Below, piece by piece: positions 8,658 to 17,152 of a stretch of DNA of 41,414 nt. This stretch comes from a virus. The stretch is taken from positions 1 through 41,414 of IMG/VR virus record IMGVR_UViG_3300021959_000107, one strand, 5' to 3'. Positions within the stretch are counted from its first letter, which is position 1. Every line of letters begins with the position of its first letter. A program made the position numbers and the translations under genes. The notes beneath the pieces were generated by a model. The model saw only the letters and a list, made by a program, of their open reading frames with translations, was not told the DNA's origin and searched no databases.

Positions 8658-9779
8658 ATGCCTACAATAGAAGAATTTAAAAATATAAATCCTCAATCCT
8701 ACGGAACCGGTAGGGTAACTTTATTTGTCAGTGGAGTAGGACCATATACTATTAAGGCTATGAGCTTTCCTATAGTAGATAGCAACCCGGGTAACTTTAG
8801 AGCAGTTTTACAACAGGTAGATAGATTAAGGTTTAATTTTACAGGTGCTACCAAAGAAGTTACAGTTCTTGATAGACAGATTCAACAAGGCACAGGCGGG
8901 TTAAGTGATTATATGTATTTTGAATTTACCCCTATAAATTCTAATACTCTCCCTTCAGAAGTCGCATCAGTACCGACAGAAGAGGATTCAAGATTTAACT
9001 TCATACCTTATTTTAGTTTCAACTTTTTAACTAATGATTTTAACATACTATTAAACAACTCAGAAAGGAGTAAATTGAGTGTTTCAAGAAGAAAAGTTGA
9101 CAGAGTATCAAGCCAGGCTAATCCAAGTAATCTAAACTCTATAATATCTCAATCTGCTACTTTTGCTGAAGCTCAAGAGTGTAACTATTCTAAAAGAAGT
9201 GTAATTAATGCTAGATACTTAGGTACCAAACTCACAAGCGGCTCAGTTAAATTTGATGACCCAGCTCTTACGTTTATTAGTTTTAACGCTAGTATACACG
9301 GTAGGAGTGTAAGTTATGATAAAATTACATCTATACCTTTAGATCAAAGAGAAATAACAGCTTTATACTTTAACCCGGTTTTCCCAGGTGATCTCAAAAG
9401 TATACCAACAGAAGGAAGACCAATTTATAGAGAAGAAAAAAACAGATTTGTAAGACTTGAAAATATAAAGTTTTTTATACCCGATGCTAATATAGTAGGA
9501 GAAATTACCTCAGGTTCAGCTACAAATGTTGCTACATATTCAACAAACACTATACCTCCTCAAACATACATAACAGGTTCAGCACTATCAGGCTCTGTAA
9601 CACACTACACGTATATAGTTTCTAACTACGCTCAAAATAATGTAGCGTTCGTTCAATGGATATCTGGAAGTACATCAGATAGTACAAACATACCTGCTGA
9701 TAGTGAAATAATTATTTGTGCTTCTAAAATACTTTCAAATAGTGGAGTAGTGATTAGTAAGGGATCGATTTGCTCATAA
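8658..9779 (+). CDS. Virion structural protein, unknown
   Basis: Protein of 373 residues with the composition of a tail or fibre protein (rich in Ser, Thr, Asn, Gly). The middle segment AEAQECNYSKRSVINARYLG followed by TKLTSGSVKFDDPAL is a motif type I know from structural proteins of marine phages. The C-terminal 80 residues are beta-rich and end in Cys-Ser, with two Cys near the end (ICASK and SICS). It has no signal peptide or membrane segment. It is placed between the large wedge protein and a run of fibre-like genes and probably belongs to the baseplate periphery. Confidence 0.7.
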   Translation: MPTIEEFKNINPQSYGTGRVTLFVSGVGPYTIKAMSFPIVDSNPGNFRAVLQQVDRLRFNFTGATKEVTVLDRQIQQGTGGLSDYMYFEFTPINSNTLPSEVASVPTEEDSRFNFIPYFSFNFLTNDFNILLNNSERSKLSVSRRKVDRVSSQANPSNLNSIISQSATFAEAQECNYSKRSVINARYLGTKLTSGSVKFDDPALTFISFNASIHGRSVSYDKITSIPLDQREITALYFNPVFPGDLKSIPTEGRPIYREEKNRFVRLENIKFFIPDANIVGEITSGSATNVATYSTNTIPPQTYITGSALSGSVTHYTYIVSNYAQNNVAFVQWISGSTSDSTNIPADSEIIICASKILSNSGVVISKGSICS

Positions 9780-9797
9780 TAAAACATAGAAATAACA

Positions 9798-9807
9798 TAT
9801 TTATATA
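9798..9807 (+). promoter_or_regulatory. Candidate late-promoter motif TATTTATATA
   Basis: Copy of the recurrent intergenic motif, preceded by ACA and followed by AAAAG, ending 14 bases before the next ATG, in a 42-base gap. It may start a transcript for the fibre-like genes. The role is inferred from recurrence only. Confidence 0.35.
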
Positions 9808-9821
9808 AAAGATAGTTTAAA

Positions 9822-10478
9822 ATGGGATACTTAAATAACGCAGTCGTAACAGTCGACGCAATTTTAACAAAGAAAGGGCGAGAGCTTCTAGCAAGAGGTG
9901 ACGGATCTTTTAAAATTACACAATTTGCATTAGCAGATGATGAGATTGATTATACATTATACAATCCAGCTCACCCATCTGGTTCAGCTTTTTACGGGGA
10001 AGCAATCGAAAACCTTCCACTACTAGAAGCCTTTCCAGATGAAACTCAAATTATGAAGTATAAACTAGCTACCTTACCGAGAGGTACCTCAAAACTTCCA
10101 CTATTAGATATAGGATTTTCTTCTATAACTTTAAAGCAAGGTGCTTCTTTAGCAATTACTCCCCAAACACTAAACTATCTTGGAGCTACTTCTACTTTTG
10201 AAGCCGGCGGATATACTGCTATAATCGCTGATGTTAGAACGTTAAGCACTTTTAACGGTGTTGGAATAAACACAGAAGAAGCTGATAGATTAAACACATC
10301 TACAACTGTAGGAACTAATGTATCTAAGACTGTTATAGGTACGTCTATCAACCTCACAGCAACAACAGTTAATACCCTATTCGGTTCTAGAAATACTCTT
10401 AACACTACTATTACGGTTATCGGAAGAGACTCTGGAGCACGAGCTACGGTACCTGTAACTATAACTAAAATAAATTAA
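9822..10478 (+). CDS. Conserved structural protein (tail/fibre module)
   Basis: Protein of 218 residues. The N-terminus MGYLNNAVVTVDAILTKKGR followed by ELLARGDGSFKITQFALADD is a conserved start that I recognise from structural genes of many marine T4-like and Bacteroidota phages. The C-terminal 80 residues are a Thr/Val/Asn-rich beta region suggestive of an Ig-like or fibre domain. It is preceded by a recurrent TATTTATATA motif and followed after 6 bases by a pair of paralogous structural genes, so these three are probably co-expressed. The exact role in the tail is unknown. Confidence 0.78.
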   Translation: MGYLNNAVVTVDAILTKKGRELLARGDGSFKITQFALADDEIDYTLYNPAHPSGSAFYGEAIENLPLLEAFPDETQIMKYKLATLPRGTSKLPLLDIGFSSITLKQGASLAITPQTLNYLGATSTFEAGGYTAIIADVRTLSTFNGVGINTEEADRLNTSTTVGTNVSKTVIGTSINLTATTVNTLFGSRNTLNTTITVIGRDSGARATVPVTITKIN

Positions 10479-10484
10479 TAAGAT

Positions 10485-11507
10485 ATGTCGTTTAAAAGAT
10501 TTGATCAAGAAGATGTAGTAGTAAGTGCTGATTCAGTAACAGCTCCTCTATGGACTGGTGATATAGTAAACTTAACTTCTTTTTATACTTCTGCTACTCA
10601 AAAAGACGGTGTATCAGGAGACTACTATTATAACGTATACCAGACAGGCTCTACTTTAGATACTGCTAGAGTACAATTTAGTGTTGCTTATGCAGATAAG
10701 AAAGGCTCAGGCTCAGCATATTTTAATGCTGCTGTACCAGGAAAGTCCCCTTCATCTATAGTATACGGTCAGTATAGAAACATAGTACTAGGAGACGAAG
10801 AAACCGATTTTACTTTCGGTTCTATCATCTCAGAAAACTTCTACGCTATTAGTATTGATAGAGCAAGATATAAAGAAAAACTTCTCCCTGGAACATTATC
10901 ACTTACACTAAAAACTGGTAGTGCAACTTTAGTATTAACAGATGATAGCGTAGTTGATTCAACAGTAACATTTACAGATTCCGGTAGAGTTTATGAACTT
11001 ATTACAGGTTCATTAGGAGTCCTTTCTACAGGTAAGAAAAACGCTAACGGATATACCTCAGCTTCAGGTTCGTATGGTAAATTCCTTCCAGATATTGGAG
11101 TAATCTTACTTAACGGTAACGCTCTCAAAGCTTCATCAGCGTCTGGTGGATTAGGGTTAAACATTGACCGCTCTGCTAACCCAGCTGCATCCAACAACCT
11201 GCAATCAGGCTTCGAGATCATTGAAAGCGGAAGTGCATTTAGGCTACAGTCTGAAGAAACTATTTCATCTAACTTTGTATTCGTTAGAGCAAGAAACTCA
11301 GAATTTAACTACTCGGCTAACCCATCTTATACTACTGGTTCGGGTGAGATTAGACACAACGTAATGATCGACAGGCCACAATCTTATATTACAACAGTAG
11401 GTTTATATAATGATAATAACGACCTACTAGGAGTAGCTAAATTATCTCGACCTTTATTGAAAGACTTTACTAAAGAAGCCTTAATAAGAATAAAGCTTGA
11501 TTATTAA
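10485..11507 (+). CDS. Structural protein, paralogue A of tandem pair
   Basis: Protein of 340 residues, rich in Ser, Thr, Gly and Asn, predicted beta. It is related to the next gene. Both start with F-K-R/K-F/L-x-x-Q-D-V-x-V/I-S and then a Trp-Thr/Asn-Gly context, and both end with T-T-V-G-L-Y-N followed by LL-G/A-V-A-K and R-P. The middle regions share YNVYQTGSTLDTARVQFSVA here against a divergent YKSIKHLYYEG there. The shared ends with divergent middles suggest conserved attachment parts and a variable exposed part. The function is probably tail or fibre-linked; a specific role is not recognised. Confidence 0.75.
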   Translation: MSFKRFDQEDVVVSADSVTAPLWTGDIVNLTSFYTSATQKDGVSGDYYYNVYQTGSTLDTARVQFSVAYADKKGSGSAYFNAAVPGKSPSSIVYGQYRNIVLGDEETDFTFGSIISENFYAISIDRARYKEKLLPGTLSLTLKTGSATLVLTDDSVVDSTVTFTDSGRVYELITGSLGVLSTGKKNANGYTSASGSYGKFLPDIGVILLNGNALKASSASGGLGLNIDRSANPAASNNLQSGFEIIESGSAFRLQSEETISSNFVFVRARNSEFNYSANPSYTTGSGEIRHNVMIDRPQSYITTVGLYNDNNDLLGVAKLSRPLLKDFTKEALIRIKLDY

Positions 11508-11510
11508 TGA

Positions 11511-12410
11511 ATGAGCGCTTTCAAAAAATTAAACAAGCAAGACGTATACATATCGGATTACAGTGCCCGCAAGCAATGGAATACGACAGGTAGTTTTATC
11601 TCTGATTATAATATAGAGCTTTTAAGAGGTTTTGAAGAAGGAGCATCTCCTTACTCTTACCCTAACGACGACTTTAACGGTAGGTCTCAAGAATTAGTTT
11701 ATAAAAGTATTAAGCACCTTTATTATGAAGGAAGTTTAGGACAAGGTCACTACACAGGTTCAAGAGACCTTTCTCTTCAATCTTCTTTAAACTATAGCGG
11801 TTCAAGAAAACTTCAAAGTGAGGTCACTATTTTTTCTATACCAAAAGATTTAGTAGGGACTTATATTGAACCTAAAACGCTAAATATTAGTCCAATACAG
11901 TCAGCAAGTTTGTATGTAGTATCTGGATATGAATCTAACCATATAGTAAAAACTTTCGGAGTAGACCTAGGTTCGTATTTAGTAGACGACGGAGACGGTA
12001 ATATTATTTACTCAGGTTCTAATACAGAAATATTTTTTGATAAGCAAATAGTCGGTGATGTAATTTATAATCAAGGTATGATTATACTTACTGATCCAAA
12101 TATAGCAAGGTATTATGGTACTTATGCAAAAAGTACTCTTAGTTGGAAATCAAACCTTCCTATTTATACGTATAATATAAACTGTAAGATTAAAGATTCT
12201 GAAATGAATCTTACTTTTAATCCCTCAGTCTATACAGGCTCAACAGGGCAATTAAATGATAATATAACGGGAAGTGATTTTTCCCCATACTTTACTACTG
12301 TAGGGCTATATAACGGAGCTAATGAATTATTAGCAGTAGCTAAAACAGGAAGACCTATTCCAAAGTCGAGTAAGTCTGACACAACAGTAGTTGTAAAAAT
12401 TGATATATAA
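11511..12410 (+). CDS. Structural protein, paralogue B of tandem pair
   Basis: Protein of 299 residues. Its N-terminal segment (FKKLNKQDVYISDYSARKQW) and C-terminal segment (YFTTVGLYNGANELLAVAKT) match those of the preceding gene, so the pair arose by duplication. A repeated Gly-Ser rich beta composition (YTGSRDLSLQSSLNYSGSRK) is typical of virion surface proteins. It starts 3 bases after its paralogue and its stop overlaps the ATG of the S74 fibre gene by one base. It is probably a neck, baseplate or fibre attachment protein. Confidence 0.75.
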   Translation: MSAFKKLNKQDVYISDYSARKQWNTTGSFISDYNIELLRGFEEGASPYSYPNDDFNGRSQELVYKSIKHLYYEGSLGQGHYTGSRDLSLQSSLNYSGSRKLQSEVTIFSIPKDLVGTYIEPKTLNISPIQSASLYVVSGYESNHIVKTFGVDLGSYLVDDGDGNIIYSGSNTEIFFDKQIVGDVIYNQGMIILTDPNIARYYGTYAKSTLSWKSNLPIYTYNINCKIKDSEMNLTFNPSVYTGSTGQLNDNITGSDFSPYFTTVGLYNGANELLAVAKTGRPIPKSSKSDTTVVVKIDI

Positions 12411-13078
12411 TGGCAATAACTTTTAGAGCAAACAAAGGCAGCGAGCTTACATTCGCAGAAATGGACACCAATTTCGGTTCTCTTTTCTATTCAAGTTCAG
12501 TATCACCATCTGGAAGAACCCTGTACCTACATTATACTAGTAGCGCAGCAGTTCCGGTTAATAATGCAGCCCACGCAGTAAACTTATCTGCCGGTTCAGG
12601 AATTAATGAAGGATCAGATAGAAGAATAGCTTTCTATACAGGCTCTGATGCAATATCTACCTCAGAAGGGATTGTGATAGACTCAGCAGGTAATGTAGGA
12701 ATCGGAATAAATGAATCTACTGATTTACCTGGACCACTATCTCATAAACTAGCAGTATCAGGAAGTATTGCTGCAACCGGAGGTACCGTAGAATCTATTT
12801 CGGATATTAGATTCAAAACTGAAATTAATACTATTAACGACGGTCTACAGAGAGTATTAGATTCAAGAGGAGTATCTTATATTAGAGGAGGTAAGAACGA
12901 AGTCGGAGTTATCGCCCAAGAAATACAAGAAACTATCCCAGAAGTTGTCTCTAAAGATAATAAAGGCTATCTTTACGTATCTTACGGTAACATAACCGGT
13001 GTATTAATCGAAGCTATAAAAGGGCTTAACGACAAGATAGAACAGTTACAATCAGAGCTAAATAGCCTGAAAGGATAA
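12410..13078 (+). CDS. Tail fibre protein with C-terminal S74 intramolecular chaperone domain
   Basis: Protein of 222 residues. Residues about 1-125 are a short beta-rich fibre segment (AGSGINEGSDRRIAFYTGSD, then GNVGIGINES). From residue 131 the sequence SDIRFKTEI starts a Peptidase S74/ICA domain: Ser131-Asp132, Arg134 and Lys136 are the conserved catalytic positions, and GVIAQEIQETIPEVV at about 166-180 is the usual second signature. The final 20 residues form a coiled coil (LNDKIEQLQSELNSL). In known cases this domain trimerises the fibre and then cuts itself off before the Ser. The fibre part is short compared with typical fibres, so it may be a tip or collar fibre. Confidence 0.88.
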   Translation: MAITFRANKGSELTFAEMDTNFGSLFYSSSVSPSGRTLYLHYTSSAAVPVNNAAHAVNLSAGSGINEGSDRRIAFYTGSDAISTSEGIVIDSAGNVGIGINESTDLPGPLSHKLAVSGSIAATGGTVESISDIRFKTEINTINDGLQRVLDSRGVSYIRGGKNEVGVIAQEIQETIPEVVSKDNKGYLYVSYGNITGVLIEAIKGLNDKIEQLQSELNSLKG

Positions 13079-13093
13079 AAAATAGTCGCGTTA

Positions 13094-13113
13094 CTTTTAT
13101 AGTGTTATAAGAG
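13094..13113 (+). promoter_or_regulatory. Leader hairpin before the GIY-YIG gene
   Basis: CTTTTATA pairs with TATAAGAG across a GTGT loop (8 pairs, one G-U). A second, outer inverted repeat places GTCGC at 13085-13089 opposite GCGAC at 13125-13129, which includes the last base of the proposed start codon. The fold could hide the start. There is no T-run, so it is not a typical terminator. Confidence 0.35.
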
Positions 13114-13122
13114 ATCTACTCT

Positions 13123-13635
13123 ATGCGACATAATCAAAACAAAAAACTTATGACTCTACCTACTTGGTCGTATAAAGGTAGGTCCTTCACAGAAATATCA
13201 GATTTCCCGGAAGATACTTATGGGTTTATATATGAAGTTTGGCATAAACCTACAGATATAAAATATATAGGAAAAAAAGTACTGTACTTCGAACGAAATA
13301 AGAGATTAGGGAAAAAAGCTTTAGAAGCTTTAAAAGAAGAAAGAAAAGCAAAAGGCATAGGAGGAAGAGTTCCTTTGAAGCAAAAAGTTCGTACTGAATC
13401 TGATTGGAAGACCTATTATGGTTCTCATGAAAAAATAAAAGAACTTGTAAGTGAAACTAAAGACTTTAGAGAGGAATGGGAAAAAAGAATCCTGCAGATA
13501 GTCTCTTCTAAAAAGCTTTTAACATATTATGAATGTAAATACCTATTTATAAAAGAAGTCCTAGATACTAGAAATAAGTACATAAACGATAATATACTAG
13601 GGAAATTTTATAAAAAAGATTTTTTCAATGATTAA
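13123..13635 (+). CDS. SegE-like GIY-YIG endonuclease
   Basis: Protein of 170 residues in the SegE-like GIY-YIG family of phage endonucleases. Residues 34-37 (GFIY) correspond to the GIY element and residues 48-50 (YIG, in KYIGKK) to YIG. TESDWKTYYGS at about 91-101 is a signature of this family, and Glu137 in TYYECKYLF is the candidate metal-binding Glu, followed by the typical YINDNI. T4 Seg proteins are homing-type nucleases; whether this one is mobile is not shown, since I see no flanking repeats or interrupted gene. An alternative in-frame ATG at 13150 would remove 9 residues. The gene ends inside the start of the next one. Confidence 0.82.
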   Translation: MRHNQNKKLMTLPTWSYKGRSFTEISDFPEDTYGFIYEVWHKPTDIKYIGKKVLYFERNKRLGKKALEALKEERKAKGIGGRVPLKQKVRTESDWKTYYGSHEKIKELVSETKDFREEWEKRILQIVSSKKLLTYYECKYLFIKEVLDTRNKYINDNILGKFYKKDFFND

Positions 13636-14416
13636 ATTAAAAGACATAGTTGGGTACCCTTCACTACAGTATCATCTAGATAATAATTTATCTCTACATG
13701 AACACGTATATAGATACTCTTCAGATAAATTTGTTCAATTATTTGCTGAAGCTAGAGAAGCATTAGAAAAGGAAGAAATAGAACTTTCAGAAGAAGATCA
13801 AGAGCTTTTAGAAACTACTGATATCGGAGAGTATGGAGAATATAACGGTATGAAAGTTCCTTTAGACCTTCCTATGATTTCTCCAAATTACAATCCAATG
13901 TTTGAAATTGGGTGCATGATAGATGAGATGATAGAAAATGATGAAATTATAGACGAGGCTTTGTCAATAGATGAAATGATTGATTACGAATTAGTAAAAG
14001 AACTTGTTGAATCTATAGGCGGTAACATCAACATGGATAAATTTAGAAAAGCTGTTGAGATACAAAACGAAACTTTTGACTATAATGGCTTTGATATGCT
14101 AAAAGCATCTGTTGACTATATACCTGAAGCAGAATATAGAGGTAAAAAAGTACAGCTTAATAAACCTAAGCGTGGCGGTTCTAAAAAGTTTTACGTTTAT
14201 GTTAAAAATCCTAAAACAGGAAATGTAAAGAAAGTATCATTCGGCGATACTGGACTTTCAGTTAAATTAAAACAAAGAGGAGCGAGAGCTTCTTTTGCAG
14301 CACGTCACAAATGTGCACAGAAAAAAGACAAGACAAAAGCAGGATACTGGTCATGTAATATTGGCCGCTATTGGAAGAGTCTTGGTGGCGGCTCTAATTT
14401 CTCAGGATACTGGTAA
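13628..14416 (+). CDS. Conserved phage protein with acidic middle and Cys-containing basic C-terminus
   Basis: Protein of 262 residues. The N-terminal part has a helical segment with HEHVYRYSSDKFVQLFAEAR (residues about 24-43) that I recognise as recurrent in marine phages. Residues about 55-130 are strongly acidic. The C-terminal 90 residues are basic: KKFYVYVKNPKTGNVKKVSF then ARASFAARHKCAQKK and KAGYWSC, a two-Cys motif often seen at the ends of marine phage proteins. The segment LFAE-A, residues about 38-41, fits the gp21 protease consensus. The function is unknown; it may be a virion-associated nucleic-acid-binding protein. Confidence 0.75.
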   Translation: MIKLKDIVGYPSLQYHLDNNLSLHEHVYRYSSDKFVQLFAEAREALEKEEIELSEEDQELLETTDIGEYGEYNGMKVPLDLPMISPNYNPMFEIGCMIDEMIENDEIIDEALSIDEMIDYELVKELVESIGGNINMDKFRKAVEIQNETFDYNGFDMLKASVDYIPEAEYRGKKVQLNKPKRGGSKKFYVYVKNPKTGNVKKVSFGDTGLSVKLKQRGARASFAARHKCAQKKDKTKAGYWSCNIGRYWKSLGGGSNFSGYW

Positions 14417-14426
14417 AATATTATGA

Positions 14427-15185
14427 ATGGTTATATGTACTGATAAAAGCATTGTAGTCGGCTCTTACAAAGTTGGTTCAAGAAATCTTGAAACCTACGA
14501 TAGACGAAATGAGTACTTCTGTAATGATTTACTTCGAGTAATTGAAGGCAGTCAATTGACATTATCATTCCTAAGCAAAGATAATCAAAAAAACTTATCA
14601 GAAATTCTTCAAAGTAAAGATAGCAGAAAAATATACCTACTTATTCGAAATGCAGAAGACCTTTATACTGCAGCTATCAAACAATCCTTAAAAAATAATT
14701 TAACTATCTTTCCTGATATGTATTCTCCTAAAAATTTCCTAATAGAAGGAGAGTATAGTCAACAAGAAATAGATGAAAAATTTGAGAGTATTCTTTTAGA
14801 TAATTTTGGATTATTACATTCTATTTTTTCGGACAAACATTTAACTAAGTATCTATTTAGAGATATGTTTGATTTTCTAAATATTTTAAAAATAAACCAC
14901 CCTGGGTTATATGATAAAATAGTAATCGTAAATTTAGATGACTACCAAAGAAGTAAGTCAAAAGTTTTAAACGAAGATAAAGTACTAAATTTAGAGTATA
15001 TAGATAAAAAACTTGAAAGACATTCTACAAAAAGCTTTAGACTACCAGCATTTCTTGAGCTAAAAAACATTTTGAACGACAGTTGGATTCATAGAAGTTA
15101 TTCTTTGTTTTTTAGAAAATACTTTTTAGATAACAGAAAAGCTTTACTAAATATTAACAAATATCATAGTAATAAATTTATTTGA
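14427..15185 (+). CDS. Hypothetical protein, possibly sulfotransferase-like
   Basis: Protein of 252 residues. The opening SIVVGSYKVGSRNLETYDRR could be a degenerate 5'-phosphosulfate loop of a sulfotransferase fold, and KIYLLIRNAEDLYTAAIKQS (about 71-90) resembles the 3'-phosphate-binding strand-helix with its conserved Arg and Ser. The rest is helical and rich in Leu, Lys and Asp with no further motif that I can match. A true sulfotransferase would use PAPS, and phage members are known, but the evidence here is weak. There is an out-of-frame ATG just upstream at 14423; the chosen start keeps the complete first strand. Confidence 0.65.
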   Translation: MVICTDKSIVVGSYKVGSRNLETYDRRNEYFCNDLLRVIEGSQLTLSFLSKDNQKNLSEILQSKDSRKIYLLIRNAEDLYTAAIKQSLKNNLTIFPDMYSPKNFLIEGEYSQQEIDEKFESILLDNFGLLHSIFSDKHLTKYLFRDMFDFLNILKINHPGLYDKIVIVNLDDYQRSKSKVLNEDKVLNLEYIDKKLERHSTKSFRLPAFLELKNILNDSWIHRSYSLFFRKYFLDNRKALLNINKYHSNKFI

Positions 15186-15186
15186 A

Positions 15187-15450
15187 ATGAACAAGCCTTA
15201 TAAAGAAGAGAACACTAAAGATTATTCTATCCGTACGTTTTCACAAGACCTTCCTTCTTTTGAACTAGTATGGCATCGAGATAAAGAAGATAGAATAGTA
15301 AGATCATTGCATGAAACAGATTGGAAATTTCAACTAGATAATGACATTCCCCGTATATTAACAGAATCTGAACTATTTATACCAAAGGAAACATATCACC
15401 GATTAATTAAAGGAACAGGTGACTTAAAAGTAAAAGTAGTTAAACTTTAA
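15187..15450 (+). CDS. Small cupin-like conserved phage protein
   Basis: Protein of 87 residues with the layout of a small cupin-like fold: FELVWHRDKEDRIVRSL, WKFQLDNDIPRIL, then LFIPKETYHRLIKGTGDLKV. His29 and His71 (WHRD, YHRL) could be the metal ligands. I know this pattern from small proteins in many marine phage genomes, without experimental function. It lies in a run of short genes between the sulfotransferase-like gene and the primase, with one-base spacing on both sides. Confidence 0.75.
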   Translation: MNKPYKEENTKDYSIRTFSQDLPSFELVWHRDKEDRIVRSLHETDWKFQLDNDIPRILTESELFIPKETYHRLIKGTGDLKVKVVKL

Positions 15451-15451
15451 A

Positions 15452-15652
15452 ATGGGAGTAAAACTCAAACCTAGTGTAAAAGAATATTTAAAAGATTCTA
15501 GAGGTAAAAGGATTAATCAATTTGTTTGGAAGCACTTTACTCCATCAGGTACTTCAACAGAAGAACTTAAAAAAATGTTCGCTACGAATACTTTCAGAAA
15601 GAAAAAAAACATTATAAAAAGAGAGCTGCTAAAACGAAATGAGACTATCTAA
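15452..15652 (+). CDS. Small basic protein, unknown
   Basis: Protein of 66 residues, strongly basic, with KEYLKDSRGKRINQFVWKHF in the first half and a Lys/Arg-rich C-terminus (TFRKKKNIIKRELLKRN). It is probably nucleic-acid binding by charge alone. It starts one base after the cupin-like gene and its 3' end overlaps the next gene by 14 bases. I do not recognise a family. Confidence 0.65.
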   Translation: MGVKLKPSVKEYLKDSRGKRINQFVWKHFTPSGTSTEELKKMFATNTFRKKKNIIKRELLKRNETI

Positions 15653-15983
15653 TATTATCTTAGCCGAAGGAGTAAAAGTTAGACTTAAACTTTTAACCTA
15701 TGATCAAGTTGCAAAAGCTCTTGGAGATTCTCGTTTTGCTGCTCCATATGCTAGCGATGAGTTAAGACAGGTAAATGGAGAAGATAGTTGGGAGGATTGG
15801 AAAAAAGAAACTCTCAACAAGTATGGTGATATAGAAATTGAATTAGATCCTTCCGCACCTTGGTTCGGTAAAGTAAAAGTGCTGGATAAAGCATTCAACA
15901 AAGCTAAAGCAGATTACATTAAAAGTAAAGCCAGATATTTAGACAAAGAAAGACAAGCAGGTAGAAACTCAGGATTAGATTAA
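15639..15983 (+). CDS. Small protein with capsid-targeting-like N-terminus
   Basis: Protein of 114 residues starting MRLSNIILAEGVKVRLK. The I-L-A-E-G context at residues 7-11 fits the gp21 cleavage consensus and the N-terminal pattern shared across the window. The rest, with YDQVAKALGDSRFAAPYASD and YGDIEIELDPSAPWFGKVKV, is an unknown small domain followed by a basic helix. The 14-base overlap with the previous gene argues for translational coupling. It may be packaged in the prohead (inference). Confidence 0.68.
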   Translation: MRLSNIILAEGVKVRLKLLTYDQVAKALGDSRFAAPYASDELRQVNGEDSWEDWKKETLNKYGDIEIELDPSAPWFGKVKVLDKAFNKAKADYIKSKARYLDKERQAGRNSGLD

Positions 15984-15984
15984 T

Positions 15985-16173
15985 ATGAAGTTATCAAAAA
16001 TCATTTTAGAGAATAAAAAAATTGTTCATAAAGCAGAACTTGATCTCTCAGAACAGGATGTAGAAAAGCTCACTGAAGCTATTACTTCTAAATTAAACGA
16101 TTACTTAGATATCGAAAATGAAGATATTCTTAACGAAACTGTTAAAGCTGCTATTAACGACCTACTAGTATAG
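15985..16173 (+). CDS. Very small protein with capsid-targeting-like N-terminus
   Basis: Protein of 62 residues starting MKLSKIILENKKIVHKAELD, again with the I-I-L-E motif right at the N-terminus, followed by an acidic helical tail (DLSEQDVEKLTEAITSKL). The ATG is one base after the previous stop. No known domain. A short acidic helical peptide with a gp21-type site looks like T4 internal head peptides, but this is only resemblance. Confidence 0.6.
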   Translation: MKLSKIILENKKIVHKAELDLSEQDVEKLTEAITSKLNDYLDIENEDILNETVKAAINDLLV

Positions 16174-16228
16174 CAGTTGGTTATTCGAAAATATGTTCTT
16201 ATCTTATTATTAGGATACGGACTATTTT

Positions 16229-17152
16229 ATGGATTATACTTTCCTTTTAGGATCAATCGAAAATATATTGGGTAAAAGCCACAAGAGAGCAAGAGACAAT
16301 TATGCTTTCCACTGTCCTTTTTGCAATCACCGTAAACCTAAACTTGAAATTAATATGGCAACCAACGAAGAGGGTAAGAACCCTTGGGAATGTTGGGTGT
16401 GTCAAACTAGAGGTAGAACCATACGCTCTTTACTTTATCAGCTAAAAACACCAAAAGAGCAGGCTGCTACTGTACTTAAATATTTACCGAAAGGTAGTGA
16501 AATAGAGTATAAAGGACTATCTATAGTAGAGCTACCGAATGAATATCAATTACTGTATTCCGCTTCAAGTACATCAATAGTAGCTAACTTAGTAAAAAAG
16601 TACTTATATGAAAGAGGACTTACCGATAATGATTTTATTAAATATGGGATTGGATACGCAACTAATGGAGAGTATGGAGGAAGAGTTATTATCCCAAGTT
16701 ATTCTGAATCCAATCAACTCAACTTTTTTGTTGCAAGAACTTATGATGGCAACTACTTTAAGTACAAGAATCCTGAAGCCTCAAAAGATATAATTTTCTT
16801 CGAAAATTTAATAAACTGGAATGCACCCATTATATTATGTGAAGGTGTATTTGATGCTATGGCAATACGTAGAAACGCTATACCTATACTGGGAAAGAGC
16901 GTCTCTAACTCATTATATAAAAAGATTATAACTAGTAATGTATCTGACATTTACGTTGCGTTAGATACGGATGCTCGAGATAGAGCATTACAAATAGCCG
17001 AACAATTACTTAATCAAGGTAAAAGAGTATTTCTAGTTAACCTCCCCGATAAAGACCCTTCCGAAATGGGCTTTAAAGCTTTTACCGAATTAATTCAATC
17101 AGCAGAAGAATTAGACCTATCAGGTATAATGCTGCACAAACTTGACCTATGA
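16229..17152 (+). CDS. gp61: DNA primase, T4 gp61-like
   Basis: Primase that makes RNA primers for lagging-strand synthesis. Residues 28-58 form a zinc-binding motif: His28/Cys29, Cys32, Cys55 and Cys58 (HCPFC and CWVC). The TOPRIM core has Glu205 in LCEGVFDAMAIR, Asp246 and Asp248 in YVALDTDARDRA, and a late DKDPSEMG motif. At 307 residues it is close to T4 gp61 (about 340). It lies in a replication-type island, directly followed by a RecB-like nuclease whose start overlaps by 4 bases. The partner helicase gp41 is not in this window. The 55-base gap before it contains no obvious signal. Confidence 0.9.
   Translation: MDYTFLLGSIENILGKSHKRARDNYAFHCPFCNHRKPKLEINMATNEEGKNPWECWVCQTRGRTIRSLLYQLKTPKEQAATVLKYLPKGSEIEYKGLSIVELPNEYQLLYSASSTSIVANLVKKYLYERGLTDNDFIKYGIGYATNGEYGGRVIIPSYSESNQLNFFVARTYDGNYFKYKNPEASKDIIFFENLINWNAPIILCEGVFDAMAIRRNAIPILGKSVSNSLYKKIITSNVSDIYVALDTDARDRALQIAEQLLNQGKRVFLVNLPDKDPSEMGFKAFTELIQSAEELDLSGIMLHKLDL

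Noticed and set aside
13123-13635. Homing intron or intein around the GIY-YIG gene
   Set aside because: The genes on both sides are complete and no split gene or flanking repeat is visible, so mobility is not claimed.
15368-15376. CTATTTATA inside coding sequence (also near 12165, 17895 and 18238)
   Set aside because: These copies fall within genes and encode ordinary Leu/Pro-Ile/Tyr codons; in AT-rich DNA they are expected by chance, so I counted only intergenic copies as motif candidates.
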